The notes: generated from the sequence alone by a model not told the origin. A DNA stretch of 61,630 bases from Pararhodobacter sp. CCB-MM2 (GCF_001691415.1 NZ_LRRR01000027.1:1-61630); one strand, 5' to 3'; numbered from the stretch's first letter, positions 34,307-43,727 are shown. Numbers and translations are program-made.

Positions 34307-35701
34307 TCAAGCTTTCCTTTCCAGGCGGCTACGCAGCCAGATGGCCAGCGCGTTGAGCAGGATCATCAGCGCCAGAAGGACGATGATGGCCGCGAAGGTG
34401 CGTTCTTCAAAGAAGTTCCGGTTCTCGTTGCCCTGCCACAGATAGATCTGCACGGGCAAGGCGGCGGATTGGTCAAGCGGCGTGGCCGGGATGTTGGCCA
34501 CGAAGGCGTTCATGCCGATCAGAAGCAGCGGCGCGGTCTCGCCCAAAGCCTGCGCGACGCCGAGGATCGAGGCCGTCAGGATGCCCGGATAGGTGACCGG
34601 CAGGACGTGGTGGAAGACCATCTGCGTCTTCGAGGCGCCGATCCCCAGCGCAGCCTGCCGCAAGGACGGCGGGACGGCGCGCAGCGACGAGCGGGTGGCG
34701 ATGATCACCGTGGGCAGCGTCATCAGGGTCAGCACCAGACCGCCCACCAGAGGCGCGGACAGCGGCAGGTGGAAGATGTTGATGAAGACCGCAGCGCCGA
34801 GCAGACCGAACACGATTGAGGGCACGGCCGCGAGGTTGTTGATGTTCACCTCGATCAGGTCGGTCACGCGGTTTTTCGGCGCGAATTCCTCAAGGTAGAT
34901 GGCCGAAGCCACACCGATCGGCACCGCCAGCAGAAGCACCACCAACATCATGTAGAACGAGCCCATGAAGGCCCCCGCAAGGCCGGCCGAGGCGGGCGAC
35001 GAGCGGCTGTCGACATTGGTGAAGATGTGCCAGGCGAAGCTGCGGTGGACCGAGCCGCTTTCCATCAGCGCATCGATCACGTCGCGGGCCGGGCGGCTGA
35101 GCTGCTGACGCTCGTCCGGCAGGTTGCGTGACAACTTTTCCTTGGCCCAGTTGTCGCCATCGGCCGACAAGAGCAGGTTCAGGCGGCGGGTCTGACCGAT
35201 GATCGAGGGATCGGCGATGACCATGTCACGCAGCACGAAGCGCGCGCCCGAGTCGATGATCGATTGCGCCGAGCGGGCGTCGATCTCGGTGGTGACACCG
35301 TCCTCGGCCATGGCGCTTTCGACGCCGGCGATCAGCAGGCGGTTCCAGTTGACCATCGCCAGACGGCGCTGCCAGCCCAGCATCTCGGCCTGATAATCGG
35401 CATCCGATTGGCCGGCCTGACGGACCGGGCGGTCGGGGACGTTGATGACCTCGGGGTCGAAGGTGATCTCCGTTTCCAGCGTGAATTGCCAGAAGGCCGG
35501 CAGACCGTTCGAGAGGATGTTGCCGAACAGGATCGCTACGAAGGCCATCGCCGCCAGCACCGAGCCGAGGCCCAGCATCTTGAAACGGGTTTCCGCGCGG
35601 TTGCGGCGGGCCAGCGAGCGACGCACCTGGGCGCGGCGGCGGGCATTGGCCTCGGCCTCGTTGGCGGGGGCGCCGGTAGCGGTTTGCGCCAGATCGGTCA
35701 T
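34307..35701 (-). CDS. pstA: Phosphate ABC transporter permease PstA (long form)
   Basis: Permease of 464 aa. This is the long alphaproteobacterial form: a cytoplasmic N-terminus of about 45 residues, one helix, then a large periplasmic segment (about residues 70-240), before the core permease with NLAAVPSIVFGLLGAAVF near 288 and ALGIGASKTQMVFHHVLPVTYPGILTASILG near 350. It forms the channel with PstC. Its start overlaps the pstC stop by 4 bases. Confidence 0.95.
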   Translation of the reverse strand: MTDLAQTATGAPANEAEANARRRAQVRRSLARRNRAETRFKMLGLGSVLAAMAFVAILFGNILSNGLPAFWQFTLETEITFDPEVINVPDRPVRQAGQSDADYQAEMLGWQRRLAMVNWNRLLIAGVESAMAEDGVTTEIDARSAQSIIDSGARFVLRDMVIADPSIIGQTRRLNLLLSADGDNWAKEKLSRNLPDERQQLSRPARDVIDALMESGSVHRSFAWHIFTNVDSRSSPASAGLAGAFMGSFYMMLVVLLLAVPIGVASAIYLEEFAPKNRVTDLIEVNINNLAAVPSIVFGLLGAAVFINIFHLPLSAPLVGGLVLTLMTLPTVIIATRSSLRAVPPSLRQAALGIGASKTQMVFHHVLPVTYPGILTASILGVAQALGETAPLLLIGMNAFVANIPATPLDQSAALPVQIYLWQGNENRNFFEERTFAAIIVLLALMILLNALAIWLRSRLERKA

Positions 35702-37065
35702 TCGTATTGCTCCCGGTATTTCCGCACGATCGCCAGCGCGCCGATGTTGAGCAGCAGCGTGATGACGAACAGGGTCAGGCCCAGCGCAAAGGCGACGAGC
35801 GATTGCGGCGAGGCGAAATCGGCGTCCCCGGTCAGGGCGGTGACGATGGTCACGGTGAAGGTCGAAGTCGGCTCGGTCGGATCAAAGCGCAGGATCGGCG
35901 CGTTGCCGGCGGCCAGCACCACGATCATCGTCTCGCCGATGGCCCGGCTGACGGCCAGCAGGATGGCGCCGACGATGCCCGGCAGCGCGGCGGGGACGAT
36001 GACCATGCGGATCGTCTCGGCCTTGGTGGCGCCGAGGCCCAAGGAGCCGTCGCGCATCGTGCGCGGCACCTGGCGGATGATGTCATCGCTGAGCGAGCTG
36101 ATGAAGGGGATGATCATGATCCCCATGACGATGCCCGCGGTCAGCGCCGAGGTGGCGTTGATGCCGAAGCCCAGCACATCGCCCAGACCCGACAGGGCCG
36201 GACCCACGGTCACGAGGGCGAAGAAGCCGTAGACGATGGTCGGGATCCCCGCGAGGATCTCGATCACCGGCTTGATCGCGTTGCGCAGCTTGGGGTTGGC
36301 GTATTGCGTCAGCCAGATTGCCGACATCAGACCGACCGGCAAAGCGACCAGCATCGCGATGAGCGAGATCATCACTGTGCCGACCAGCAGCGGCAGCATG
36401 CCGTAGCTGCCCGAAGCCTCGTTCGAGGTGGTCGAATAGCCGGGGTTCCAGACGGTGCCGAAGAAGAACTCGAAGGGCGAGACGAAGGTGAAGAAGCGCA
36501 CGGTCTCGGTGACCAGCGAGACGACGATGCCGACGGTGGTCAGGATCGCCACGACCGAGCAGAAGATCAGCGCGGCCTTGATGAAGGCCTCGACATGATT
36601 GCGCGCGCGGGTGCGGGCGGTCAGGCGGCTGCGCATGTACAGCATGCCCACGACCCCCAGCACCGCGCCCAGCGCGACGATGGCCAGCATCAGCACGGTG
36701 TTGAACTGCGCCAGCGCGGCACCGGCGGTAGCTTCCCACTCGGCGGCTTCGCCGGCAACGCCGAAGCCCGAGGCGATGTTGCGCAGGCGGGCGGCGGCCG
36801 AGGCGTATTCCGTGGTGCCCGGCAGGATCTCGACCGGCAGCTGGCTGGCGATGTACCAGTCCTGCGCCATGCCCGAGGCCAGAAGCCAGACGAGAAGAAG
36901 AACGAGGAGCGGCAGAACAGCCCAAAGGGCCACCAGCGCACCGTGGTATTGGGGCCGGCTGTGCAGGCGGGTCTGCCCGGCCAGCAGGCGGCTGCGCGAG
37001 ACGCCCTGGCTATAGGCGATACCCAACAAGGCCAGGACGAGGACGGCAATCAGGACGCTGGTCAT
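35698..37065 (-). CDS. pstC: Phosphate ABC transporter permease PstC (long form)
   Basis: Permease of 455 aa, longer than enterobacterial PstC (about 320) because of extra N-terminal helices and a periplasmic segment, normal in Rhodobacterales. Core motifs: EILAGIPTIVYGFFALVTVGP near 269, SLGLGATKAETIRMVIVPAALPGIVGAILLAVSRAIGETMIV near 345. It is separated from pstS by 74 bp with a stabilising hairpin. Confidence 0.95.
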   Translation of the reverse strand: MTSVLIAVLVLALLGIAYSQGVSRSRLLAGQTRLHSRPQYHGALVALWAVLPLLVLLLVWLLASGMAQDWYIASQLPVEILPGTTEYASAAARLRNIASGFGVAGEAAEWEATAGAALAQFNTVLMLAIVALGAVLGVVGMLYMRSRLTARTRARNHVEAFIKAALIFCSVVAILTTVGIVVSLVTETVRFFTFVSPFEFFFGTVWNPGYSTTSNEASGSYGMLPLLVGTVMISLIAMLVALPVGLMSAIWLTQYANPKLRNAIKPVIEILAGIPTIVYGFFALVTVGPALSGLGDVLGFGINATSALTAGIVMGIMIIPFISSLSDDIIRQVPRTMRDGSLGLGATKAETIRMVIVPAALPGIVGAILLAVSRAIGETMIVVLAAGNAPILRFDPTEPTSTFTVTIVTALTGDADFASPQSLVAFALGLTLFVITLLLNIGALAIVRKYREQYE

Positions 37066-37094
37066 GCGCGCGGCTTCATCTTTGAGACATGGGT

Positions 37095-37123
37095 GTGGCG
37101 CCCCGGTGGATCCGGAGCGCCAC
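37095..37123 (-). terminator. Hairpin between pstS and pstC
   Basis: Arms GTGGCGC...GCGCCAC continue inward as CCGG/CCGG around one mismatch. There is no T-run, so it is more likely a 3'-end stabiliser for pstS mRNA than a full terminator. Confidence 0.6.
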
Positions 37124-37139
37124 GATCTTTTTCAGCGGA

Positions 37140-38147
37140 TTACTGAGCGACGCTCACGCCGTTGGTGAAGTTCTCCAGAACTTCGGCGCGCTCGGCGTCC
37201 GGCGCCGGGATCAGGCCGGCTTCTTCCAGACGGCCGCCCATGCCGGTCATCATGTCCGACATGAAGAACTGGACGTATTCTTCGATGCCCGGGATGACGC
37301 CGATGTGCTCGCCCTTCACATAGAAGAACAGCGGGCGCGAGACCGGGTATTCGCCCGAGGCCACGGTTTCCAGCGACGGGGTGACGCCTTCCATGGTGGC
37401 GACGCGCAGGGTGTCGGTGTTCTGCTCGTAGAACGACAGACCGAAGACGCCCATGGTGTCGGTGTCGGCGGCGAGACGCGCGAGGGTCTCGGTGTAGTCG
37501 CCGGCGATTTCGGTCACGTTGTCCTGACGCAGTTCGCCGCAGACTTCGTGGTCGGTGTCTTCGCCCATGACGGCTTCACAGCCCGGGAAGATCACTTTTT
37601 CTTCGAAGACTTCACGGGTGCCGTGGTTCGAAGCCGGGATCGCCATGACGATGCGCTGCTCAGGCAGCGACGGATCGATGTCCGACCACATCGTCGGCTG
37701 GGCCATGCCTTCCGGCAGGTTGGCAGCGATCGCCTGGTAGACGAAGCGCGGCTCGAGGGCGAACTCGGCGCCGTCAGCCGACGACGCGAAGACGATGCCG
37801 TCATAGCCGATGCGGATTTCGCGGATGTCGGTCACGCCGGCAGCGGCACAGGCTTCGATTTCCGAGGTCTTGATCGGGCGCGAGGCGTTGGCGATGTCGA
37901 TGGTCTCGGCGCCGACGCCGGCGCAGAACTGGCGCAGGCCGCCCGACGAACCGCCCGAGGCGACGACCGGGGTGTCGAATTCCGGGAAGGCCTGACCGAA
38001 TTCTTCAGCGACGATCGACGCGAAGGGCAGAACGGTCGACGAACCGGCGATCTGCAGGTTGGTGCGCGACTGGGCAACAGCGGGAGCGGCCAGCAGCATG
38101 CCGGCGGCAGCGGCGATCGCGATACGGCTCGTGGTCTTGGCGAACAT
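37140..38147 (-). CDS. pstS: Phosphate ABC transporter substrate-binding protein PstS
   Basis: Periplasmic phosphate-binding protein of 335 aa. Signal peptide MFAKTTSRIAIAAAAGMLLAAPAVAQ. Phosphate-site blocks: IAGSSTVLPFASIVAEEF near 32, ASGGSSGGLRQFCAGVGAETIDIANASR near 63. C-terminal LFFYVKGEHIGVIPGIEEYVQFFM fits the PstS family of alphaproteobacteria. First gene of pstSCAB, behind a PhoB box. Terminal ATG preceded by AGGAG. Confidence 0.96.
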   Translation of the reverse strand: MFAKTTSRIAIAAAAGMLLAAPAVAQSRTNLQIAGSSTVLPFASIVAEEFGQAFPEFDTPVVASGGSSGGLRQFCAGVGAETIDIANASRPIKTSEIEACAAAGVTDIREIRIGYDGIVFASSADGAEFALEPRFVYQAIAANLPEGMAQPTMWSDIDPSLPEQRIVMAIPASNHGTREVFEEKVIFPGCEAVMGEDTDHEVCGELRQDNVTEIAGDYTETLARLAADTDTMGVFGLSFYEQNTDTLRVATMEGVTPSLETVASGEYPVSRPLFFYVKGEHIGVIPGIEEYVQFFMSDMMTGMGGRLEEAGLIPAPDAERAEVLENFTNGVSVAQ

Positions 38148-38227
38148 GGATTTCTCCTGTTTCTGTTCGGGTGGTTCGGTTCGGGGTCCAGCCCCTCTCT
38201 CGTGAGGCTGTGCACCGGGTACCCCCG

Positions 38228-38271
38228 TTGCATGACGCTTCTGTCACGCTTGCATGACAGTTTTGTAACGC
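38228..38271 (-). promoter_or_regulatory. Pho box: four tandem 11-bp PhoB units upstream of pstS
   Basis: On the minus strand four 11-base units follow each other: GCGTTACAAAA, CTGTCATGCAA, GCGTGACAGAA, GCGTCATGCAA. Direct repeats of CTGTCAT-like half-sites every 11 bp are the PhoB-binding pattern, giving room for two PhoB dimers. The array lies 80 bases before the pstS start. Confidence 0.85.
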
Positions 38272-38349
38272 TCAGTGTAACACAGGCCGGAATGTCGAAC
38301 CCCCGCATCGGGGGGATGCGGGGGCTCTAAGGGTAAGTTCTTGTCTGGC

Positions 38350-39264
38350 TTACATTTCGCTGGGCCAAGGGGGGTTCGCCCCTGCCCGGCTGACGGTGAC
38401 AGCCGCCGCTGCAGCCCCCAGTTGCAAGGCCGCACGCAGGGTCGAATCATCCAGATCGCGCAGGGAATCGCGACTCAGTCTGTCGCAGGCGTTAAGGCTG
38501 GCCAGCACGCCGGCGTTGAACGTATCGCCCGCGCCAACGGTATCGACGACATTGACCTTGCGCGCCGGCTCGAACAGCCGCCCGCGCGGAGTCACGCCGG
38601 TCGCCCCGACGCCGCCATCGGTCAGCAGCACCAGCGAGACACCCCGGTCCAGCATCGCCTGCACGAAGGCTTCGTCCTTGCCCCCCGACAGCCACGCCAG
38701 ATCCTCGAGCGACAGCTTCACGATGTCAGCGAGCCCGATCATCCGGTTGATGCGCGCGCGATAGGCGGCCTCGTCGGTGATGAAGCCCGGCCGGATGTTG
38801 GGGTCGAGCATCGTCACCTTGCCCGCCGCCCACGCCCGTCCCATCAGCGCCTCGTAAGTCGCGCCACAGGGATCGACGACCAATGAGATGCCGCCGAAGA
38901 AATAGGCGTCCTCGGTGATCGCGGGCAGATCGGCCTCGGTCAGCATGCGGCCGGCGGTGTTCTCGTCGTAGAAGGCATAGGTCGCCTGCCCCTCCACCAG
39001 CTTGACGAAGGCCAGCGTCGAGGGCCGGGGCGCCATCACGCAGGCGCTGGTATCAACCTTCGATTCCGCCAGCGTGTCGCGCAGGATGTCGCCGAGGAAA
39101 TCGGCGGCGATGCCGGCGAAGAAGCCGGTGGGCGCGCCCAGCCGGCCCAGCGCGATGGCAGTGTTGAACACCGCGCCGCCGGCATGGGGTGCAAAGGCGG
39201 GGCCCGCCCCCGGTCCGGGGACCGGCAGCATGTCGATCAGGGCTTCGCCGCAACACAGGATCAT
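38350..39264 (-). CDS. PfkB-family carbohydrate kinase, probable fructokinase
   Basis: Sugar kinase of 304 aa. N-terminal motif GGAVFNTAIALGRLGAPTGFFAGI (about 29-52) and C-terminal catalytic motif VDTVGAGDTFNAGVLASL near 245 (catalytic Asp). The opening ILCCGEALIDMLP is typical of fructokinases. Downstream of frcBCA in the same direction with a 10-base gap, so it likely phosphorylates imported fructose to fructose-6-phosphate. Confidence 0.9.
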   Translation of the reverse strand: MILCCGEALIDMLPVPGPGAGPAFAPHAGGAVFNTAIALGRLGAPTGFFAGIAADFLGDILRDTLAESKVDTSACVMAPRPSTLAFVKLVEGQATYAFYDENTAGRMLTEADLPAITEDAYFFGGISLVVDPCGATYEALMGRAWAAGKVTMLDPNIRPGFITDEAAYRARINRMIGLADIVKLSLEDLAWLSGGKDEAFVQAMLDRGVSLVLLTDGGVGATGVTPRGRLFEPARKVNVVDTVGAGDTFNAGVLASLNACDRLSRDSLRDLDDSTLRAALQLGAAAAAVTVSRAGANPPWPSEM

Positions 39265-39274
39265 CGGGAACTCC

Positions 39275-40048
39275 TCAGGCCGCTTCCGCGGGCAGTTTGG
39301 CGCCGGTCATATAGGCCACGGCGTCGGACATGGTATGGTCGCGCGGGTTGATCACGCACAGCCGCCGGCCCAGCCGGTGGACATGGATGCGATCCGCGAC
39401 CTCGAAGACATGGGGCATGTTGTGGCTGATCAGGATGATCGGCACGCCCCGCGCACGCACATCCTGGATGAGCTCCAGCACCTTGCGGCTTTCCTTGACG
39501 CCCAGCGCCGCCGTCGGCTCGTCGAGGATCACCACCTTCGAGCCAAAGGCCGCCGCCCGCGCCACCGCCACGCCCTGCCGCTGACCGCCCGAGAGCGTCT
39601 CGACCGGCTGGTCGATGTTCTGGATGGTCATCAGGCCCAGCTCGTTGAGTTTCTCACGGGCGAAGGCGCGCATCGCCGGCCGGTCCAGCATCCGCAGGAA
39701 CTGACCTGCCGGGCCGGGACGACGCAATTCGCGGCCGATGAACATGTTCTCGACGATCGACAGCGCCGGCGAGAGGGCGAGGTTCTGGTAGACCGTCTCG
39801 ATCCCTGCGTCGCGCGCTTCCAAGGGCGAGTTGAAGCTGACCTTCTGGCCCTCCAGCTCGACCGTTCCCTCGTCGAGGTAGACCGCACCGGACAGCGCCT
39901 TGATCAGGCTCGACTTGCCGGCACCGTTGTCGCCGATCACGGCCAGGATCTCGCCGGGGTAAAGGTCGAAGTCGCAATGATCGAGGGCGGTGACACGACC
40001 ATAGCGCTTCACAAGGCCACGGGCTTTCAGGATGGGTTGCACACTCAT
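39275..40048 (-). CDS. frcA: Fructose ABC transporter ATP-binding protein FrcA
   Basis: ABC ATPase of 257 aa with a single nucleotide-binding domain, half the size of RbsA-type ATPases, as in FrcA. Walker A GDNGAGKSSLIKALSGA near 38, signature LSGGQRQGVAVARAAAFGS near 145, Walker B VVILDEPTAALGVKES near 165. The start at 40048 overlaps the permease stop by 4 bases and gives the family N-terminus; a longer frame is rejected. Confidence 0.93.
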   Translation of the reverse strand: MSVQPILKARGLVKRYGRVTALDHCDFDLYPGEILAVIGDNGAGKSSLIKALSGAVYLDEGTVELEGQKVSFNSPLEARDAGIETVYQNLALSPALSIVENMFIGRELRRPGPAGQFLRMLDRPAMRAFAREKLNELGLMTIQNIDQPVETLSGGQRQGVAVARAAAFGSKVVILDEPTAALGVKESRKVLELIQDVRARGVPIILISHNMPHVFEVADRIHVHRLGRRLCVINPRDHTMSDAVAYMTGAKLPAEAA

Positions 40049-41130
40049 GCCGAGACCTTTCTGATCCACTGGTCGATCGCGACCGCGATGATGACGAGCC
40101 AGCCGATGGCGAAGAGCTGCCACAGCACATCCACCTGAACAAGGCGCAGGCCCGAGTTGAAGACGCCGACGATTAGCGCGCCGAACAGGGCGCCGAGGAT
40201 CGAGCCCCGCCCACCGAACAGCGAGATGCCTCCCACCACGACGGCGGTGATCGAGTGAAGGTTGCCCTCGTAGAACGAGGTGGGTGAGATCGAGCCGACG
40301 CGCCCGATGGCGGCCCAGGCGGCCAACGCACAGACGAGGCCTGCCAGCGCATAGACCGAGATCAGCGTGCGGTCGGTGCGGATGCCGGCCAGTTCGGCCG
40401 CGTCCTTGTCATCGCCCACGGCATAGACATGGCGACCCCACGCGGTCTTGTTCAGCATGTACCACAGCACGCCGAACACCACGACCATCAGCACCGAGCC
40501 GTAAGTGATGTTCGCGCCGCCGATCTGGAAGCCGTTGCCGAACCATTTCAGCATCGGCGCGGCGGCATCGATATCCTGCGAGCGCATGGATTGCGCGCCC
40601 GAGAACCACAGCGTCAGCGCGTAGAAGATGTTCCAGGTGCCCAGCGTGACGATGAAGGGCGGCAGTTTGATCTTGGTGACGAGGAAGCCGTTGAGCAGCC
40701 CGGCCCCCGCCCCCATGCCGAAGATCATCAGGATCGCCATCGGCGCGGGCACACCGGATTCGACGGCCAGTTTGCCGGCCAGCACCGACATCAACGCCAT
40801 GATCGCCGCGACCGACAGGTCGATGCCCGCGGTCAGGATGATCAGCGATTGTGCGGCGGCGAGGATGCCGATGATCGAGACCTGCTGCAGGATCAGCGAC
40901 AGGTTGAAGGCCGAGAAAAAGCGTCCGCCAGCCAGCGCGCCGAAGACGATCAGCGACAGCACCAGCACGATGACGGGCACCATGGTCGGGTTGGAATGCA
41001 GGAAGTGCTGCACATGGCCGAGCGGCGTGCGCCGGGGGGCCTCGAACTGGGCGACTTTCGTGTCTGCCCCGCCGAGTGCCGCTTCATAGCCCTCGGGTGT
41101 CTGTCTGGTTGCGCTTGTCATGGGACCCAT
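40045..41130 (-). CDS. frcC: Fructose ABC transporter permease FrcC
   Basis: Permease of 361 aa, RbsC/BPD_transp_2 family, with about nine to ten helices. Motifs: AAQSLIILTAGIDLSVAAIMALMSVLAG near 95, GFLVTKIKLPPFIVTLGTWNIFYAL near 147 and GGISLFGGRGSILGALFGALIVGVFNSGLRLV near 297. Two ATGs three codons apart (41130, 41121) are possible; neither has a strong ribosome-binding site. Separated from frcB by 164 bp with a strong terminator-like hairpin. Confidence 0.93.
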   Translation of the reverse strand: MGPMTSATRQTPEGYEAALGGADTKVAQFEAPRRTPLGHVQHFLHSNPTMVPVIVLVLSLIVFGALAGGRFFSAFNLSLILQQVSIIGILAAAQSLIILTAGIDLSVAAIMALMSVLAGKLAVESGVPAPMAILMIFGMGAGAGLLNGFLVTKIKLPPFIVTLGTWNIFYALTLWFSGAQSMRSQDIDAAAPMLKWFGNGFQIGGANITYGSVLMVVVFGVLWYMLNKTAWGRHVYAVGDDKDAAELAGIRTDRTLISVYALAGLVCALAAWAAIGRVGSISPTSFYEGNLHSITAVVVGGISLFGGRGSILGALFGALIVGVFNSGLRLVQVDVLWQLFAIGWLVIIAVAIDQWIRKVSA

Positions 41131-41174
41131 TCCGCTGACGGCGACCGGCCCGAGGGGGCTGCGGCGGCCGAAGG

Positions 41175-41213
41175 GGGGAAGAAAAAGGACCGGGCAGAGG
41201 ACCTGCCCGGTCC
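41175..41213 (-). terminator. Attenuating terminator between frcB and frcC
   Basis: On the minus strand, a perfect 11-bp stem GGACCGGGCAG/CTGCCCGGTCC with a 5-base loop (41187-41213) is followed by TTTTTCTTCC. It lies just after frcB and before frcC, so partial termination would keep binding-protein levels above permease levels. Confidence 0.85.
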
Positions 41214-41294
41214 GTGGAGGACCCCGGCGCGAGTGTTCAGGGGAGATGCGCCGGGGCGAGGGGTTCAGTCAGGCCCGAGGGCTTTGGCCGGGGC

Positions 41295-42323
41295 TCAGCC
41301 CCAGCAGCGGCCGAGGCCTTCTTCCGAGGTGATCGACTCGATGCCGTCGACCGGCTGGTCGGTGATCAGCTGCACACCGGTGTTGTAGAAATCCAGACCG
41401 TCCGAGTTCGACGGGCGGGTGCCGTCGGTGGCGAAGGCATGGATCGCCTCGATACCCAGCGAGGCCATCAGCAGCGGGAACTGCATCGAGGTCGCGCCGA
41501 TCACGCCATCGCGGACGTTGGCGACGCCGGGGCAGCCACCGTCGACCGAGACGATCAGCACATCATCCTGACGGCCCATCGAGCGCAGCGCCTCATAGGC
41601 ACCGGCGGCGGCGGGCTCGTTGATCGTGTAGACGACGTTGATCGAAGGATCGATCTGCAGCAGGTTCTCCATGGCGGTGCGGCCGCCATCCTCGTTGCCG
41701 TTGGTCACGTCATGGCCGACGATGCGCGGGTCGGTCTCGTCGCCGATGTCGGTCGGGTCCATGATGTCGATGCCGAAGCCCTGCAGGAAGCCGCCGTCGC
41801 GCAGATAATCGACCGAGATTTCCGAGGCATTGAGGTCCAGAAGCGCGATGCGCGCGTTGGCGGCCTCGTCACCCAGCTGGGCGGCGGCCCATTGGCCGAT
41901 CAGCACGCCGGCCTGGAAGTTGTCGGTGGCGAAGGTGGCATCGGCCACATCGGCGGGCTCGAACGGCGTGTCCAGTGCGATGACCAGCAGACCGGCCTCG
42001 CGGGCCTGGGTGATGACCGGGGTCAGCGCGCGGCTGTCGGACGGGGTGATCAGGATGCCCGAGGCGCCCGAGGCGATGCAGGTCTCGACCGCAGCGATCT
42101 GGGTTTCGACGTCACCGTCGATGCGGCCGGCGAAGGTCTGCAGGTTGATGCCCATCGAAGCCGCGGCCTCGGTCGCGCCTTCGCGCATCTTCACGAAGAA
42201 CGGGTTGGTGTCCGTCTTGGTGATCAGGCAGGCGCCGATCTCGTCGGCGGCGGCAGGCGATGCCAGCAGGGCGCCGGCAGCAGCAGCGGACCACAGGGCG
42301 GCCTTCAGGGTGCGTTTCGTCAT
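41295..42323 (-). CDS. frcB: Fructose ABC transporter substrate-binding protein FrcB
   Basis: Periplasmic sugar-binding protein of 342 aa, Peripla_BP_4 fold. Signal peptide about 1-26 (ALWSAAAAGALLASPAAA). Ligand-binding fold markers: ITKTDTNPFFVKMREGATEAA, GASGILITPSDSRALTP, ALDTPFEP and VYTINEPAAAGAYEALRSMG. It matches FrcB of Sinorhizobium in size and in neighbours (FrcC, FrcA, ROK repressor). Binds fructose, possibly also ribose or mannose. Confidence 0.93.
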   Translation of the reverse strand: MTKRTLKAALWSAAAAGALLASPAAADEIGACLITKTDTNPFFVKMREGATEAAASMGINLQTFAGRIDGDVETQIAAVETCIASGASGILITPSDSRALTPVITQAREAGLLVIALDTPFEPADVADATFATDNFQAGVLIGQWAAAQLGDEAANARIALLDLNASEISVDYLRDGGFLQGFGIDIMDPTDIGDETDPRIVGHDVTNGNEDGGRTAMENLLQIDPSINVVYTINEPAAAGAYEALRSMGRQDDVLIVSVDGGCPGVANVRDGVIGATSMQFPLLMASLGIEAIHAFATDGTRPSNSDGLDFYNTGVQLITDQPVDGIESITSEEGLGRCWG

Positions 42324-42423
42324 TGGGTTCTCTCCTCCCGAAAAATCGTCCGGTCCCGGAGCCGCCTCTCCTGCAGCCCCTTCCCTCTCCGGATGCCCTT
42401 AGAAATCGCGAATCGTGGCTCCG

Positions 42424-42459
42424 TGTCAATAAATAAATCACTCTGATTTAATATTGACA
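42424..42459. promoter_or_regulatory. FrcR operator between frcB and frcR
   Basis: A nested palindrome: inner TAAATCA-CTC-TGATTTA (42434-42450), outer TGTCAATA (42424-42431) and TATTGACA (42452-42459). The outer arms contain a TTGACA facing each gene, which could be -35 boxes. ROK repressor sites are usually AT-rich palindromes like this. Confidence 0.7.
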
Positions 42460-42503
42460 GTACAACGGCGCTGCCTCACGCTGGGCTGCGGGAGAGGACC
42501 AAC

Positions 42504-43727
42504 ATGCGCAAGACAGCCCCAGACAGCGTCGAGGATCGTGGCCAGGCCCCGTCCCTGCGCGGCACGAACCAGACCGGAATGCGTCAATGGAATGAGCGGC
42601 TTGTGCTGTCGCTGGTCCGCGCGCGCCGGTCCCTGCCCAAGGCCGAGATCGCCCGCCAGACCGGCCTGTCCGCGCAGACCGTCTCGGTCATCATGCGGGC
42701 GCTGGAACAAGACGGGCTGCTGGAGCGCGGCGAGCCGGTGCGTGGCCGCGTGGGCCAACCCTCGGTGCCGATGTCGCTGGCGGCGGAGGGGGCGTTCTTC
42801 CTCGGGCTGAAGATCGGGCGGCGCTCGTCCGAGATGGTGCTGGTGGATTTCCACGGCAAGCTGCGTGGTCGCCGGATCCGCCGGCACGACTGGCCGACCC
42901 CCTCGGCCGCGCTAACCTTTGCAGACCTCGCCGCGCGCGAGCTGATCGACCAATTGCCGCCCGCCCTGCATCACCGGGTCGCCGGGCTGGGCGTGGCGAC
43001 GCCGTTCCGGCTGTGGGACTGGGCCGGCAGCCTCGGCGCGCCGCAATCCGAGATGGACGCCTGGCGCGATCTCGACTTCCGGGCGGCCTTGAGCGCGCGG
43101 CACCCCTACCCCGTGTTTCTGGAGAACGACGCGACGGCGGCTTGCGGGGCCGAGCTGATCTTCGGCAAGGCGATGCAGCTGCCCTCGGATTTCGTGCATG
43201 TCTATGTCGGCTTCTTTGTCGGCGGCGGCGTGGTCCTGAACGGCGCGCTTTATCCGGGCCGGCACGGAAACGCCGGGGCCTTGGGCTCGATGCCCGTGAC
43301 CGACGCGGCCGGGCGCCGCGTGCAGTTGATCGACGTCGCCTCGACCTCGGGGCTGGAGGCGGCCTTGGTCGCAGCAGGACGCTCGGCGGACGAGATCTGG
43401 GCGACACCCGATCACTGGACCATCGACGAGGCGATCCTCGCCCCCTGGATCGCGCAGGCGGCAGAGGGGCTGGCGCAGGCCACCGTCGCCGCGCTGTCGG
43501 TCTTCGATTTCGAGGCGCTGGTGCTGGACGGCTGGATGCCGCGCGCGGTGCGTCAGCGCATGGTCGCGGCGACCCGCGCGGCGCTGGCCCGGCAGAATTT
43601 CGCGGGGCTGGAGGTGCCGGATGTCATCGAAGGCACGCTGGGCGCCGACGCGCGCGCGATGGGCGCCGCCGCCCTGCCCCTGACCGACCGTTTCCTCGTG
43701 GATCGGGGCACCGGCGCGCTGTCCTAA
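42504..43727 (+). CDS. frcR: ROK-family repressor FrcR
   Basis: Regulator of 407 aa. N-terminal winged helix: RLVLSLVRARRSLPKAEIARQTGLSAQTVSVIMRALEQDGLLERG (residues 32-76), then a sugar-kinase-like ROK domain. The ENDATAACGAELIFG block near 209 and GGGVVLNGALYPGRHGNAGALGSMP near 241 are typical; the usual zinc-binding CxCGxxGC motif is not visible, which is common in repressors. Divergent from frcB with an operator between. ATG follows GGAGAGGA. Its stop overlaps the FrcK-like gene by 4 bases. Confidence 0.9.
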   Translation: MRKTAPDSVEDRGQAPSLRGTNQTGMRQWNERLVLSLVRARRSLPKAEIARQTGLSAQTVSVIMRALEQDGLLERGEPVRGRVGQPSVPMSLAAEGAFFLGLKIGRRSSEMVLVDFHGKLRGRRIRRHDWPTPSAALTFADLAARELIDQLPPALHHRVAGLGVATPFRLWDWAGSLGAPQSEMDAWRDLDFRAALSARHPYPVFLENDATAACGAELIFGKAMQLPSDFVHVYVGFFVGGGVVLNGALYPGRHGNAGALGSMPVTDAAGRRVQLIDVASTSGLEAALVAAGRSADEIWATPDHWTIDEAILAPWIAQAAEGLAQATVAALSVFDFEALVLDGWMPRAVRQRMVAATRAALARQNFAGLEVPDVIEGTLGADARAMGAAALPLTDRFLVDRGTGALS

